A stretch of DNA of 64,000 nt from positions 1 to 64,000 of the forward strand of contig CAZTEX010000003.1 of assembly GCA_964612505.1 (NCBI GenBank), read 5' to 3'. Made by a program: the position numbers and the translations under genes. The notes under the pieces were generated by a model. It was not told the origin of the DNA. It searched no databases and was given only the letters and a program-made list of their open reading frames with translations. Source of the stretch: JAAZZY01 sp964612505. Its GTDB lineage: Bacteria > Chlamydiota > Chlamydiia > Chlamydiales > JAAZZY01. Shown piece by piece: positions 1 to 8,177 of the stretch (position 1 is the stretch's first letter; each line of letters begins with the position of its first letter).

Positions 1-362
1 GGGCTGGAGAAGGTCCCAAGGGTTTGGCTGTTCGCCAATTAAAGCGGTACGCGAGTTGGGTTCAGAACGTCGTGAGACAGTTTGGTCCCTATCTGTCGTG
101 GGCGTAGGATATTTGAGAGGAGCTGCTTCTAGTACGAGAGGACCGAAGTGGACAAACCAATGGTGTTCCGGTTGTCCTGCCAAGGGCATAGCCGGGTAGC
201 TAAGTTTGGAAAGGATAAGCGTTGAAAGCATATAAACGCCAAGCCTCCCTCAAGATAAGATATCCCAATGAGACCACATGTAGATGACGTGTTTGATAGG
301 TTGGAAGTGTAAGCATAGCAATGTGTTGAGCTGACCAATACTAATAGGTCCATTGACTTAAT
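1..362 (+). rRNA. rrl: 23S ribosomal RNA, 3' end (partial)
   Basis: This is the 3' part of domain V and domain VI of 23S rRNA; the gene starts before the window. The universally conserved sarcin-ricin loop sequence AGTACGAGAGGACC lies at 131-144. The closing helix ends near CCATTGACTTAAT at about 350-362, followed by a T-rich spacer and then the 5S gene. The exact 3' end is approximate. Confidence 0.97.
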
Positions 363-446
363 ATTTTTTCTTTGCTGTCTTTGAAAAGACAGTTAAGATT
401 AGTTCTCAAGCATCTCCTTATATGTTAAAGATTATGTAGATTTATA

Positions 447-564
447 TACTTGGTGGTTATAGAGCAAGGGGTACACCTGATCCCATCCCGAACTCAGAAG
501 TTAAGTCTTGCATCGCCGATGGTACTGCACACAAGAGTGTGGAAGAGTAGGTCGTCGCCAAGTT
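447..564 (+). rRNA. rrf: 5S ribosomal RNA
   Basis: The terminal helix is visible as ACTTGG (448-453) pairing with CCAAGT (558-563). The conserved 5S segment ATCCCATCCCGAACTC lies at 480-495 and the GAAGTTAAG element follows. The 85-base spacer after 23S and the shared strand fit a normal 23S-5S arrangement in one rRNA operon. Ends are accurate to a few bases. Confidence 0.96.
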
Positions 565-572
565 TTTTGTTC

Positions 573-608
573 AGACCCTAGGATTAAGTTCCTAGGGTCT
601 TTTTTTTT
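573..608 (+). terminator. Rho-independent terminator of the rRNA operon
   Basis: A perfect 10-bp stem, AGACCCTAGG / CCTAGGGTCT, with the 8-base loop ATTAAGTT, is followed by eight or nine T. It starts about 10 bases after the 5S 3' end, so it terminates the rRNA operon. Confidence 0.95.
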
Positions 609-676
609 GTTAAAACAATTTGTGTTTTTTATTAATCGTTTTAATAAATAAAGCTGAGCAACTTTCAAAATAAATA

Positions 677-708
677 AAAACGCCCGCATTAGTAAATGCA
701 GGCGTTTT
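677..708 (-). terminator. Terminator after the coiled-coil protein gene
   Basis: Inverted repeat with arms 677-690 and 695-708 around a 4-base loop. Read on the minus strand, the single mismatch becomes a G-U pair and the stem is followed by TTTTTATTTATTTT. This suits the end of the minus-strand gene that stops at 738. Confidence 0.8.
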
Positions 709-737
709 AGACAAGTAGGGTTTTGATTATGAAATAC

Positions 738-1820
738 TTATACTTTGATGTAAGATAAAATGTCTGATTTATTGATTAACTCAGTTGCATTTGTTCCATT
801 TACAGTGATCTGTTGTAGTTGCGATGTCTTTTTCTCATTAAGCATTTTTCTCAAATAACTGTTATTTTGAGACTCGATTTGTGCTATGAAATCGGTAAGT
901 TGCTCAAGTTGTTTGTTAATGCCAATAAGCGTTTTATCTAGAGTTGGAATAAGTAAAATATTACGATTTAAGAATTCAACATTTAGACTCACTATAGCTT
1001 TTAAAGCATTTTTTTGTTCTAAAACAGTATTAAAATAGGCTGGATGAATATTGCCAGAAGGGGAAGTGCTGAGAGCAATATTAAGATCATCTATAGCTTG
1101 CTTAACTTGATCTATTAAATTTGTAAATGAAACATGTGCACTTTCTATGTTGTTGAGGAGATTTTGAATATTTCTTTTGGAAGGCTCAAAATTATGGATA
1201 ATTTGATTTGTATTTAATGAATTTAAAAATGTGGAAGTGTCATTTTCGACATCAGCAGAAATAAGATCTGTGGATGATTCAATTGTATTTAAAAGAACTT
1301 TAAAACTCTCAAATTGCTCTTGAAGCTGATTAATTAAATCCACATAAGGATTGAGTGCGCTGATAGATCTTTGTAGCCCTTCTATAATAAAAAGATTGCC
1401 ACCTGTTAATTTGAGAGCTTTATCTAAGCTATTTTGAAAATTTTTTAAACACTCTTTATTTTCTGGAAGATTTGCTTTTAAATCTGTGCTTAAACGTTCA
1501 ATATTCGTTGTAGTTCGTTGTGCGCTGTTATGTATAGATTCTAATCGAGATTGAGCTGTGTGAATTTGCTTTTGAAGTTCTTGATCATATTGAGGGACAT
1601 TAATAGAAGGGGTATTTTGGAAATTTGTTTTGGCGTTTAAGTTATAAGGATTTTCAAAAGGCTTTTGAGGTACTGAAGAGGATTCTGTCAAATTATATTC
1701 TTGCAAAAGTTGGGCAAAACGCTCTGTTGAAGAAATGAACTTTCCATTTTCTTGTGGAGTCGTGTTGTTTTGAGAGAAATTGACTTTAGGAAAAGCTGAC
1801 ATAGATACTGAAGGACTCAT
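738..1820 (-). CDS. Hypothetical coiled-coil protein, candidate secreted effector
   Basis: A 360-residue protein that I do not recognise. The first 75 residues are rich in Ser, Asn, Thr, Gln and Pro and look disordered. The rest is almost entirely helical, with heptad-like hydrophobic spacing and many Gln, Asn, Leu and Ile. There is no signal peptide and no membrane segment. The start at 1820 is preceded by AAGAGG with suitable spacing, and a terminator lies just downstream, so it is probably a single-gene unit. A disordered polar N-terminus followed by coiled coils is common in type III secreted chlamydial proteins, but secretion here is only inference. Confidence 0.75.
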   Translation of the reverse strand: MSPSVSMSAFPKVNFSQNNTTPQENGKFISSTERFAQLLQEYNLTESSSVPQKPFENPYNLNAKTNFQNTPSINVPQYDQELQKQIHTAQSRLESIHNSAQRTTTNIERLSTDLKANLPENKECLKNFQNSLDKALKLTGGNLFIIEGLQRSISALNPYVDLINQLQEQFESFKVLLNTIESSTDLISADVENDTSTFLNSLNTNQIIHNFEPSKRNIQNLLNNIESAHVSFTNLIDQVKQAIDDLNIALSTSPSGNIHPAYFNTVLEQKNALKAIVSLNVEFLNRNILLIPTLDKTLIGINKQLEQLTDFIAQIESQNNSYLRKMLNEKKTSQLQQITVNGTNATELINKSDILSYIKV

Positions 1821-2005
1821 AAAAACCTCTTATTAGTCTATTAGTTAAAAAATATTTGTCATTTATTGTAAGTTTAATAAATAGAAAATGTCGAATAATT
1901 TCTTTTTTAAAAAAAATATTTAATAACATTAGATTTATCGAGAAAGGTCCATTTTTAAGTTGATGCAACTCAATGGAATAGCAGCATTTTTTAGGATAAA
2001 TGCTT

Positions 2006-2848
2006 TTATTGATCACCTAACTTTACAGTTTGTTCGAAGAAAACCTGATGAGCACTTACCGATGCTTCGCTTAAATTTTTCTTCAAAGAAGCAATCTGCT
2101 GCTTGGAAAGATGTTTAGAGTAAATGGCTCGGTGAATTCTTTCTAAATCAATTAAATAAGGAGTTTCATCTTTAATAAGGCAATTTTCAAGGCAAAAATC
2201 GCGATAGAAAAGTTTCAATTTCTCTAATTGTGCAATAGTTTTTAAAAGATTCATGGATGTTTCAGGCCAATGTTCAGTAAAGGCCGAATCTGGAGCAAAA
2301 TAAGTTTCTGCGCCGATCGCAGGAATATAACCTGCAATAAAGTAGCTAGACAAGCAAAAGGGGCCAAACTTTTTTTCAATGTACATTAAGGGCTTAGCTG
2401 CTGGAATTTGATGTTTACTTAAAAGATGACCATAATGCCAGGCTCTATAAGCATAGGATGTTCTGCATAGAAAGATACTAAGAAAACTCAAAAAGTTATA
2501 AGGGCGAAACTTTTGAGCGATAAAGTAATTTCCATCTAATTTAACGATAGCAACTTGTTTATTTTTAAATTTGCTTGGAAAAAGATAGTCGGTCTTGTTA
2601 AAAAGTGCGTCGGGATTATTGTAATACTCTTTAAAACTAGAATTATATAAAGGCTTAAAGCATAGCATTACTCGAGAAAATTTTTTTCGAAAAATATATT
2701 CAGGATCTTTTTTAAAAGAGCCCATGCTGATGTAATAGTCACTAGGTAAAATATTATTGAGAGATAAATAAAAAATATACCCTAGTAAAAGTGTTGCAAA
2801 GATAAAAAATTCTAAAGAAAAAAACTTTTTTTTGGTTCTGCTAATCAT
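2006..2848 (-). CDS. LPS-kinase-like membrane-anchored protein, copy 1
   Basis: A 280-residue protein with one N-terminal membrane segment (about residues 12-32) and a kinase-fold domain resembling the Kdo/heptose kinase (WaaP/InaA) group. The catalytic-loop motif appears as YRDFCLENCLI and the metal-binding motif as LIDLER, so the Asp and Asn residues are kept. The segment YAYRAWHYGHLL is almost the same in the next gene, showing a tandem duplication. The gene lies 10 bp after copy 2 and probably shares its transcript. The substrate is unknown; LPS core phosphorylation is a family-based guess. Other kinase-fold substrates are possible. Confidence 0.75.
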   Translation of the reverse strand: MISRTKKKFFSLEFFIFATLLLGYIFYLSLNNILPSDYYISMGSFKKDPEYIFRKKFSRVMLCFKPLYNSSFKEYYNNPDALFNKTDYLFPSKFKNKQVAIVKLDGNYFIAQKFRPYNFLSFLSIFLCRTSYAYRAWHYGHLLSKHQIPAAKPLMYIEKKFGPFCLSSYFIAGYIPAIGAETYFAPDSAFTEHWPETSMNLLKTIAQLEKLKLFYRDFCLENCLIKDETPYLIDLERIHRAIYSKHLSKQQIASLKKNLSEASVSAHQVFFEQTVKLGDQ

Positions 2849-2858
2849 AGTTGGTTAC

Positions 2859-3701
2859 TCAGAAAGAGGAATTGTAATCTTTTGGAAAGTTATCAACCAA
2901 TAAAAAAGATGTTTCTAAGCAAGAACCAGTAACCGATTTACTAGAAGGTTTTACAGAATGTTTTTGGTAAAATTTTGAATTAAATCTTTTATTTTTAAAA
3001 AAATATGAGTGCATTTCATCTAAATCAATGATAGAGACTTGGTCTTTGTCTACAATAATATTTCGCGCGACAAAATCTCGATGTAACCAATTATTAGCAT
3101 AAAAAATGTGAATAGCTTGAAGAATCTTATCGTTAATAAGTTGAGAATTCTCTTTGTCTAACTGATTGAGAATCTGGTTTAAAGTAGATCCTTCAATATA
3201 TTCTGCAACTAAATAAGTTTGAAGCCAAACAGGGCCAATTCTTTTTTCAATAATAGCAACCGGAGTTGCTGTCTGAATACCTTCTTTCCTCAGAAGATGC
3301 ATGTAATACCAGGCTCGATAAGCTTTAGAGGAGCGAAATGGGCATTTAGTAATCCAATCAAAGAGATTTTTATAGTTATATCGCTTGAGAATAAATTTTC
3401 TATGATCTAGCTCAACTAAAGCAACTGTTCGTTTGTGATTTGATTTAATAATCTGAGTCGAAGGGTGGAAGAAGAAAACATCGGGGTTTTCAATAAGCTC
3501 AGCTAACTGTGAATTTGAACGGTGTTTGTTATAGATAGAAAAATGGGAAAAGGTATGAGAGTATTTAAATTGAGAGCTGTCTTTAACAAATTTTTTTTTA
3601 GAAAGGAAAAAGTCATTTGGGAAAAAATGCAAATAGCAGAAAACAGTTGTAGCAGCTACAAGAACAAAAAAACTACATCTTGTGAGTGCTTTTTTTTTCA
3701 T
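2859..3701 (-). CDS. LPS-kinase-like membrane-anchored protein, copy 2
   Basis: A 280-residue paralogue of the neighbouring kinase-like protein. It has an N-terminal membrane segment (about residues 9-27), a candidate ATP-binding lysine in FILKRY, the catalytic loop LHRDFVARNIIVD and the metal motif IIDLDE. All key kinase residues appear intact. I chose the ATG at 3701, although the frame is open 45 bases further, because this ATG overlaps the TGA of the upstream polyQ protein gene (ATGA), a classic coupling arrangement. Nine A follow directly after the ATG, a slippage-prone run. Role: probably phosphorylation of a lipid or sugar at the inner membrane, by family analogy. Confidence 0.75.
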   Translation of the reverse strand: MKKKALTRCSFFVLVAATTVFCYLHFFPNDFFLSKKKFVKDSSQFKYSHTFSHFSIYNKHRSNSQLAELIENPDVFFFHPSTQIIKSNHKRTVALVELDHRKFILKRYNYKNLFDWITKCPFRSSKAYRAWYYMHLLRKEGIQTATPVAIIEKRIGPVWLQTYLVAEYIEGSTLNQILNQLDKENSQLINDKILQAIHIFYANNWLHRDFVARNIIVDKDQVSIIDLDEMHSYFFKNKRFNSKFYQKHSVKPSSKSVTGSCLETSFLLVDNFPKDYNSSF

Positions 3702-3982
3702 TGTTGCTGTTGTTGTTGCGGCAGCGAAGAGATATAATCTTGACATTGTTGAGCATTATGTTGGTCTAAATATCGACTTGGCTCTTTGTGATCTTGAGTC
3801 GTAATTAAAATATCTAAATTATCAGAGGTCATTTTTTTTAGGGTGACTTTTTGGATGTCTTGAGAGATTACAGGATCTAGGTCGATAAACTCAAATTGAG
3901 AATCCGCAGCCCAGGATGTTCCCATAAGCAAGACTTGTAAGCAAATGGCTAATTTTAAAGACTTGGATGTAAATTTCTCCAT
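3698..3982 (-). CDS. Small exported protein with C-terminal polyglutamine tail
   Basis: A 94-residue protein starting MEKFTSKSLKLAICLQVLL with a clear signal peptide and a likely cleavage after SWA near residue 25. The mature part is polar, with no known domain, and it ends in six glutamines encoded by a CAA/CAG repeat. The start lies inside the 3' end of the amidase gene (28-bp overlap) and the stop overlaps the start of the kinase-like gene by 4 bp. It therefore sits in a tightly packed operon of amidase, small exported protein and two kinase-like proteins. Function unknown. Confidence 0.7.
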   Translation of the reverse strand: MEKFTSKSLKLAICLQVLLMGTSWAADSQFEFIDLDPVISQDIQKVTLKKMTSDNLDILITTQDHKEPSRYLDQHNAQQCQDYISSLPQQQQQQ

Positions 3983-5367
3983 GGAAACACCTTTTCAAAA
4001 TAATGACAAAACTGAAATATAAGGGAATCGTCATTTTCTCTGCCAATAACTTGTAAACCAATAGGTAGCTGATCATTATTGAGGCCACACGGTAATGAAG
4101 CTGCGGGTTGCCCTGTAAAGTTGAAAGGAAAAAGAAGAGAGGCAAAAAATACAAACGGATCAGAGTGAATTTTTTGAATACACTCAGGGAAGCTTGCGAT
4201 GGGGAATGACGCTGAGGCAACCGTTGGAGTGATAATTAAAGGGTAAGTCTCCATCAACCTACTCATTTTTTGTCTAAGTTCAGCGCGAAATAACTCAGCT
4301 TTTTGATATTCATTTTCTGTAACCTCTGCAGCTTCATCCAGCAAATGACTGATCGATGAGCCTAAAATGGGTTTGACCAGCAGAGGGATTTTTTTAGACA
4401 GGGTTTGAAATTTAGCTAAGATGAAATTTTTGAGGTCATCTAGATGCGCTGTAAAGTCAACAGGAGGTGTTATTTCTTCTATTTCAAACCCCAGTTGTTG
4501 CAATTCGATAAGCTTTTTTTCAATAATGGAAATAATTTCTTCGTTTTGTATCCCAAGACCAAGATCTCGGCTCCAGCCAATTTTCATTGGTTTAATGGGA
4601 ATATTTAATAGTTCGCTAAAACTAGGGAAAGATTTCTGGCCAGAATTTGAATCGGTGCGCGCACAAATGACATCTAAAAGTAAAGCTGCATCTTTGACGG
4701 TATGGCTAATAGGACCAATCCGATGCAGAGGTTTAAACATTAATTCTTCAGGTTGTGTAATCGGCACGCAATCACAAGAGGGCATATATCCAAAAAGAGA
4801 ACAAAAACTGCTAGGTAAGCGAATGGAGCCTGCTGAGTCATTAGCAATCGCAATAGTAGCCATTCCTGCTGCCACACTAGCGGCAGATCCTCCGCTAGAT
4901 CCTCCGGCTGAATGTGTTATTCTCCAGGGATTGGAAGTGGGCTTCATAAGCATATTTTTGGTAAAATATCCCGATCCAAACTCAGGAACGTTGGTTTTGC
5001 CTAAAAAAATAGATCTTGCTTCTTTTAGTTTTCGAATAGAGGGAGAGTCTTTATCTTTTTTTTGTAAAATACAGGCTAAGGATCCATTGGTGGTGACGGT
5101 GTCTTCAATATCGAAGAGCAGATCTTTGATAGAAATCGGAACGCCTAACAGGGGACTTTGTAAGTAAAGCTCAAGATTTTGATCAATTTCTTCCGCTTGC
5201 TTGAGCGCGAGCTCTTTCAAAATTAAAATGTAGGCATGAATTTTAGGATTTAACCTTTCAATCCGATTTAAAAATGTTTGAGTGACCTCTTTGCAAGAAA
5301 GCTCTTTATTGCGAATTTTATCGCTAATGACATATCCAGGTAGAAAGACGAGCTCTTCTTCTTGCAT
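3955..5367 (-). CDS. Amidase-signature family hydrolase
   Basis: A 470-residue enzyme of the amidase signature family, cleaving amide bonds with a Ser-cisSer-Lys triad. The visible residues are Lys81 (PISIKDLL), the Gly/Ser-rich loop SAGGSSGGSAAS (153-164, cis-Ser near 157) and nucleophile Ser181 in NDSAGSIRLPS. The family more often has a Gly where this protein has Ala179. There is no signal peptide, so it is probably cytoplasmic. It is related to GatA, but no gatB or gatC is adjacent, so I do not call it GatA. The substrate is unknown. It is the first gene of a minus-strand operon with the small exported protein and two kinase-like proteins. Confidence 0.9.
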   Translation of the reverse strand: MQEEELVFLPGYVISDKIRNKELSCKEVTQTFLNRIERLNPKIHAYILILKELALKQAEEIDQNLELYLQSPLLGVPISIKDLLFDIEDTVTTNGSLACILQKKDKDSPSIRKLKEARSIFLGKTNVPEFGSGYFTKNMLMKPTSNPWRITHSAGGSSGGSAASVAAGMATIAIANDSAGSIRLPSSFCSLFGYMPSCDCVPITQPEELMFKPLHRIGPISHTVKDAALLLDVICARTDSNSGQKSFPSFSELLNIPIKPMKIGWSRDLGLGIQNEEIISIIEKKLIELQQLGFEIEEITPPVDFTAHLDDLKNFILAKFQTLSKKIPLLVKPILGSSISHLLDEAAEVTENEYQKAELFRAELRQKMSRLMETYPLIITPTVASASFPIASFPECIQKIHSDPFVFFASLLFPFNFTGQPAASLPCGLNNDQLPIGLQVIGRENDDSLIFQFCHYFEKVFPWRNLHPSL

Positions 5368-5503
5368 TTTTAGTTAGTTCGGTAGTTCATAAACTTTCCC
5401 TATAGCGAAAAGCTGTCTATTTCACCAAACAAAAAAAATATATTTATTGACTGTTTTACCATTTAAGCGAATACTTTTTCTAAAGTTTGACATAGGGACA
5501 CTT

Positions 5504-5899
5504 ATGGATGATAATGAGCATGAATTAATTTACGTAGCCTGTGCTTTTGGCCAGGTCGATCCTGAAATTCGTCAACAAAGAATTGAGAGCGTTTCAAGAT
5601 TTTGTGCAGAAAAAATGAGACAGGGTGTTGTTGTTTTTTGTCCTCTGATTCATAACTATCATATCTTAAAATATGGATTACCTATTGGATGGAGTTATTG
5701 GGAAAAGTTTAATAAGGAATTATTAAAGCGCTGCGATAGGCTCTATGTTTTGAAATTAGAAGATTGGGAAAAATCTATTGGAATACAAGCAGAAGTGGCT
5801 ATCGCTCGAAGTTTCAATATTCCAATTGAATACCATGAGTATGATCCATCAGCTGAATTCTCAGGTCGCTTTTTAGGAAGCTCATCTTCTAGAGATTGA
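5504..5899 (+). CDS. DUF1937-type protein (nucleoside deoxyribosyltransferase-like fold)
   Basis: About 131 residues from the ATG at 5504, which has TAGGGA in front; the frame is open upstream to 5447 but that extension looks non-coding. The pattern ELIYVACAFG at the start, the central CPLIHNYHIL and the later CDRLYVLKLEDWEKS then GIQAEVAIA resemble DUF1937, a small group related in fold to nucleoside 2-deoxyribosyltransferases. The real activity of such proteins is not established. It is separated from the DUF2608 cluster by only 4 bp, so it is probably cotranscribed with it. Confidence 0.75.
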   Translation: MDDNEHELIYVACAFGQVDPEIRQQRIESVSRFCAEKMRQGVVVFCPLIHNYHILKYGLPIGWSYWEKFNKELLKRCDRLYVLKLEDWEKSIGIQAEVAIARSFNIPIEYHEYDPSAEFSGRFLGSSSSRD

Positions 5900-5903
5900 A
5901 GGT

Positions 5904-6698
5904 ATGCAAATATTAAAGTCTTTACTATGGCTGGGAATCCTTAGCCTTGGATCATTATCAGCGGAAATTATTGAGATCCAGTCCATGGCAGAGATTCTCC
6001 CTTATATTGAACCAGAAGCTCTTCTTGTCCTTGATATTGATGAAACTCTTTTGACCCCCGTGCAAATGGTGGGAGGAGATCGTTGGTTTGAACATTCTAT
6101 CAAAACACTGCGAGATCAAGGCTTTTCTTTTGAAGAGGCTGTAGCTAAAACAATTCCAGTTTATATGAATCTGCAAAATGCTACAGCAGTTCGTTCTATT
6201 GAAGCATGTACGCCTGCGATTATTCACTGGATTCAAAAGCAAGGAGTTACTGTCATTGGATTAACTTCTCGTAATACAGGACTTGCCTATACGACCATTA
6301 GACAGCTTCATTCTTTGGAGATTAATTTGAACAAGTCGCCGATTAAAATAGATCCTCTTAATCTCTCCACCCGCTTCCCTTTATTTTATATTGAGGGGAT
6401 TCTTTTTACACAATCCTTGAACAAAGGTGAAATTCTTGGAAATCTGGTAAAACAGGCTCAGCATGAGTTGAAAAAAGTCTTATTTATTGATGATCAAAGC
6501 GAATATGTTGAGCAAGTAGGTCAATATTGCGAGGCGAGGGGAATTCCTTATATTGGATTTCGATATGGTGGATCTGATGACAGCCTTCGGATGTATGATC
6601 ATAAGGTTGCTTCCATTCAGCAAGAGCATCTTGGAAAATTACTTTCTAATGAATTGGCAGAGGAAATTTTGAAAAATAGAGGAAAGACTAGCCCATGA
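5904..6698 (+). CDS. DUF2608 HAD-superfamily phosphatase-like protein, exported, copy 1
   Basis: A 264-residue protein with a signal peptide (residues 1-20, ending SLSA) followed by a HAD-like domain. The nucleophile motif is DIDET at 44-48 and a late acidic motif IDDQSEYV is present, so the catalytic aspartates are kept. This fits the DUF2608 family of acid-phosphatase-like proteins, which I associate with intracellular bacteria such as chlamydiae and Legionella. It is probably periplasmic or secreted and could hydrolyse phosphate esters. It is the first of three tandem paralogues; its stop overlaps the next start by 4 bp (ATGA). Confidence 0.85.
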   Translation: MQILKSLLWLGILSLGSLSAEIIEIQSMAEILPYIEPEALLVLDIDETLLTPVQMVGGDRWFEHSIKTLRDQGFSFEEAVAKTIPVYMNLQNATAVRSIEACTPAIIHWIQKQGVTVIGLTSRNTGLAYTTIRQLHSLEINLNKSPIKIDPLNLSTRFPLFYIEGILFTQSLNKGEILGNLVKQAQHELKKVLFIDDQSEYVEQVGQYCEARGIPYIGFRYGGSDDSLRMYDHKVASIQQEHLGKLLSNELAEEILKNRGKTSP

Positions 6699-7492
6699 AG
6701 AGAGGTCGTTATTCTTTATTGCTAGCCATGTTTCTTTTAATAAGCTCTTATTTAAAAGCTGAAATTATCGAGTGTTCTCATTTTGCCGAACTTTTATCAT
6801 TTATTACACCCAAAAGCTCTCTTTTTTTAGAAGTGGATAATGTTATTCTTAAGCCTCGTGAAGAGGTTGCTAAAACTATTTTTTTTAGTCATCTAAAACA
6901 AGAATTGCTTTTCAAAGGTGTTAGCCCTGATCAAATAGCTAATCAGCTTTACCCTCTCTGGGTAAAGGTTCAAAAAAAAGCGACAACTGATGTTTCTGAT
7001 TCTCATTTAAAAGAATATTTTCAGAGCTTACGTGATCAGGAAGTTAAAATTTGTTTATTGAGTCATCGGGGGCCTTCCTTAGCTTATCGTACTTTAGATC
7101 AACTGCATGAACACCAATTATTCTTAGAATCTGCTAAATCAGAATTTAATAATTACGAAATGGAAAAAAACTTAGCCCTTGTCTATGAAAATATGATTTT
7201 GTTACATCCTCTTTGTAATAAAGGGGAGTTTTTGGCAAAATATCTACAAAAGTTGCCCATGCAACCTTGTAAAGTTATCTGTGTGGATCATGAGCTCATT
7301 CACTTAGTGCATATCCAACAGGAAATGGAAAAATTAAATATTCCATATTTAGGGATTTATTTGAGAGATACAGACTCAAACATCACTGAATATACAAAGC
7401 TTATCGGTCAAATACAACTGGAATATATTGATCAATTGCTTTCAGATTCTACAGTCAAAGCAATCTTAGGAGAGAAAATTGCCGATTATTGA
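6695..7492 (+). CDS. DUF2608 HAD-like protein, exported, degenerate active site, copy 2
   Basis: A 265-residue paralogue of the preceding protein with a signal peptide (about residues 1-22, ending LKA). The HAD nucleophile motif is changed: DIDET of copy 1 is EVDNV here (46-50), and the late DD pair is DH (in VDHELIHL). The nucleophile, the threonine and part of the metal site are therefore lost, and it probably does not act as a phosphatase. The reading frame is intact and has a normal length, so it may keep a binding or regulatory role. Its start is coupled to the copy 1 stop. Confidence 0.85.
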   Translation: MKRGRYSLLLAMFLLISSYLKAEIIECSHFAELLSFITPKSSLFLEVDNVILKPREEVAKTIFFSHLKQELLFKGVSPDQIANQLYPLWVKVQKKATTDVSDSHLKEYFQSLRDQEVKICLLSHRGPSLAYRTLDQLHEHQLFLESAKSEFNNYEMEKNLALVYENMILLHPLCNKGEFLAKYLQKLPMQPCKVICVDHELIHLVHIQQEMEKLNIPYLGIYLRDTDSNITEYTKLIGQIQLEYIDQLLSDSTVKAILGEKIADY

Positions 7493-8174
7493 AGCTTCTA
7501 CATTTAAAGTTGTATTTGAACATCTAAACTCAGATGCCTTGCTTGTTATGGATTTAGATAATACGTTGATTGAAAGTATTTACCAATACGGCTCTTTTCA
7601 ATGGGGAAATTATTTAGTACGCAAAGAGCTTCAAAAAGGATCTCCAATAGATCAAGCTCTTGATGAGGTAATTCCTTTGTGGGAACAGGCTCAGCAATAT
7701 ATTGAAATTCGACCCATTGAACAAGCGATCTTTCAGTGGCTTGATGAAACAAAGAAATTCAATGCAAGTCGAATAGCCTTAACAGGTCGATCTCCAAAAG
7801 TAGCTTCTTTAACCCTTGCTCAGCTCAAAGAGCATGGGTTTAGTTTCTCTGACTGGAGCCATCGAGAGCAACAATTTAGAGAGATGAGTCTTGAAAATGT
7901 CCATTTTGAGGAAGGGGTGTTATTTGTTGGCCCTAAAAATAGCAAAGGTCAAGTATTAAAGCAGTTTCTCATTGGGCAAGAAAAAAGTTTTTCTCAAATC
8001 GTCTTCTTAGATGATCAAATTTCTTATCTCAAACAAGTTGAAGAAATTGCTCTAGAGCTCAATTTACCTTATCTGGGCGTTCGTTATAGTGGGGCTGATA
8101 ACAAGGTTCAAGAGTTTGATTTAGAAATAGCGAATAAGCAGCAAGAGCAACTTGTGAGAAAGTTAGAAATTTAA
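7479..8174 (+). CDS. DUF2608 HAD-like protein without signal peptide, copy 3
   Basis: A 231-residue paralogue starting directly at the conserved domain (MPIIEASTF aligns with the mature starts of copies 1 and 2). The start must be the TTG at 7479: an in-frame TAG at 7467-7469 prevents any longer form, and TAGGAGA just upstream is a good ribosome binding site. The catalytic motif DLDNT (25-29) and the late LDDQISYL motif are intact. It overlaps copy 2 by 14 bp. Without a leader it should be cytoplasmic, or be exported by a non-Sec route. Confidence 0.85.
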   Translation: MPIIEASTFKVVFEHLNSDALLVMDLDNTLIESIYQYGSFQWGNYLVRKELQKGSPIDQALDEVIPLWEQAQQYIEIRPIEQAIFQWLDETKKFNASRIALTGRSPKVASLTLAQLKEHGFSFSDWSHREQQFREMSLENVHFEEGVLFVGPKNSKGQVLKQFLIGQEKSFSQIVFLDDQISYLKQVEEIALELNLPYLGVRYSGADNKVQEFDLEIANKQQEQLVRKLEI

Positions 8175-8177
8175 TGA

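Noticed and set aside
129..353. A 74-residue minus-strand open frame
   Set aside because: It lies wholly inside the 23S rRNA sequence, antisense to domain VI.
1786..2016. A 76-residue minus-strand open frame between the coiled-coil gene and kinase copy 1
   Set aside because: It overlaps both neighbours, has no ribosome binding site and no protein-like composition.
4421..5167. A 248-residue plus-strand frame opposite the amidase gene
   Set aside because: The amidase has full family motifs on the minus strand; the antisense frame is a shadow rich in Ser and Arg.
3955..5367. Calling the amidase GatA
   Set aside because: No gatB or gatC is adjacent, and chlamydiae have the gatCAB genes together elsewhere.
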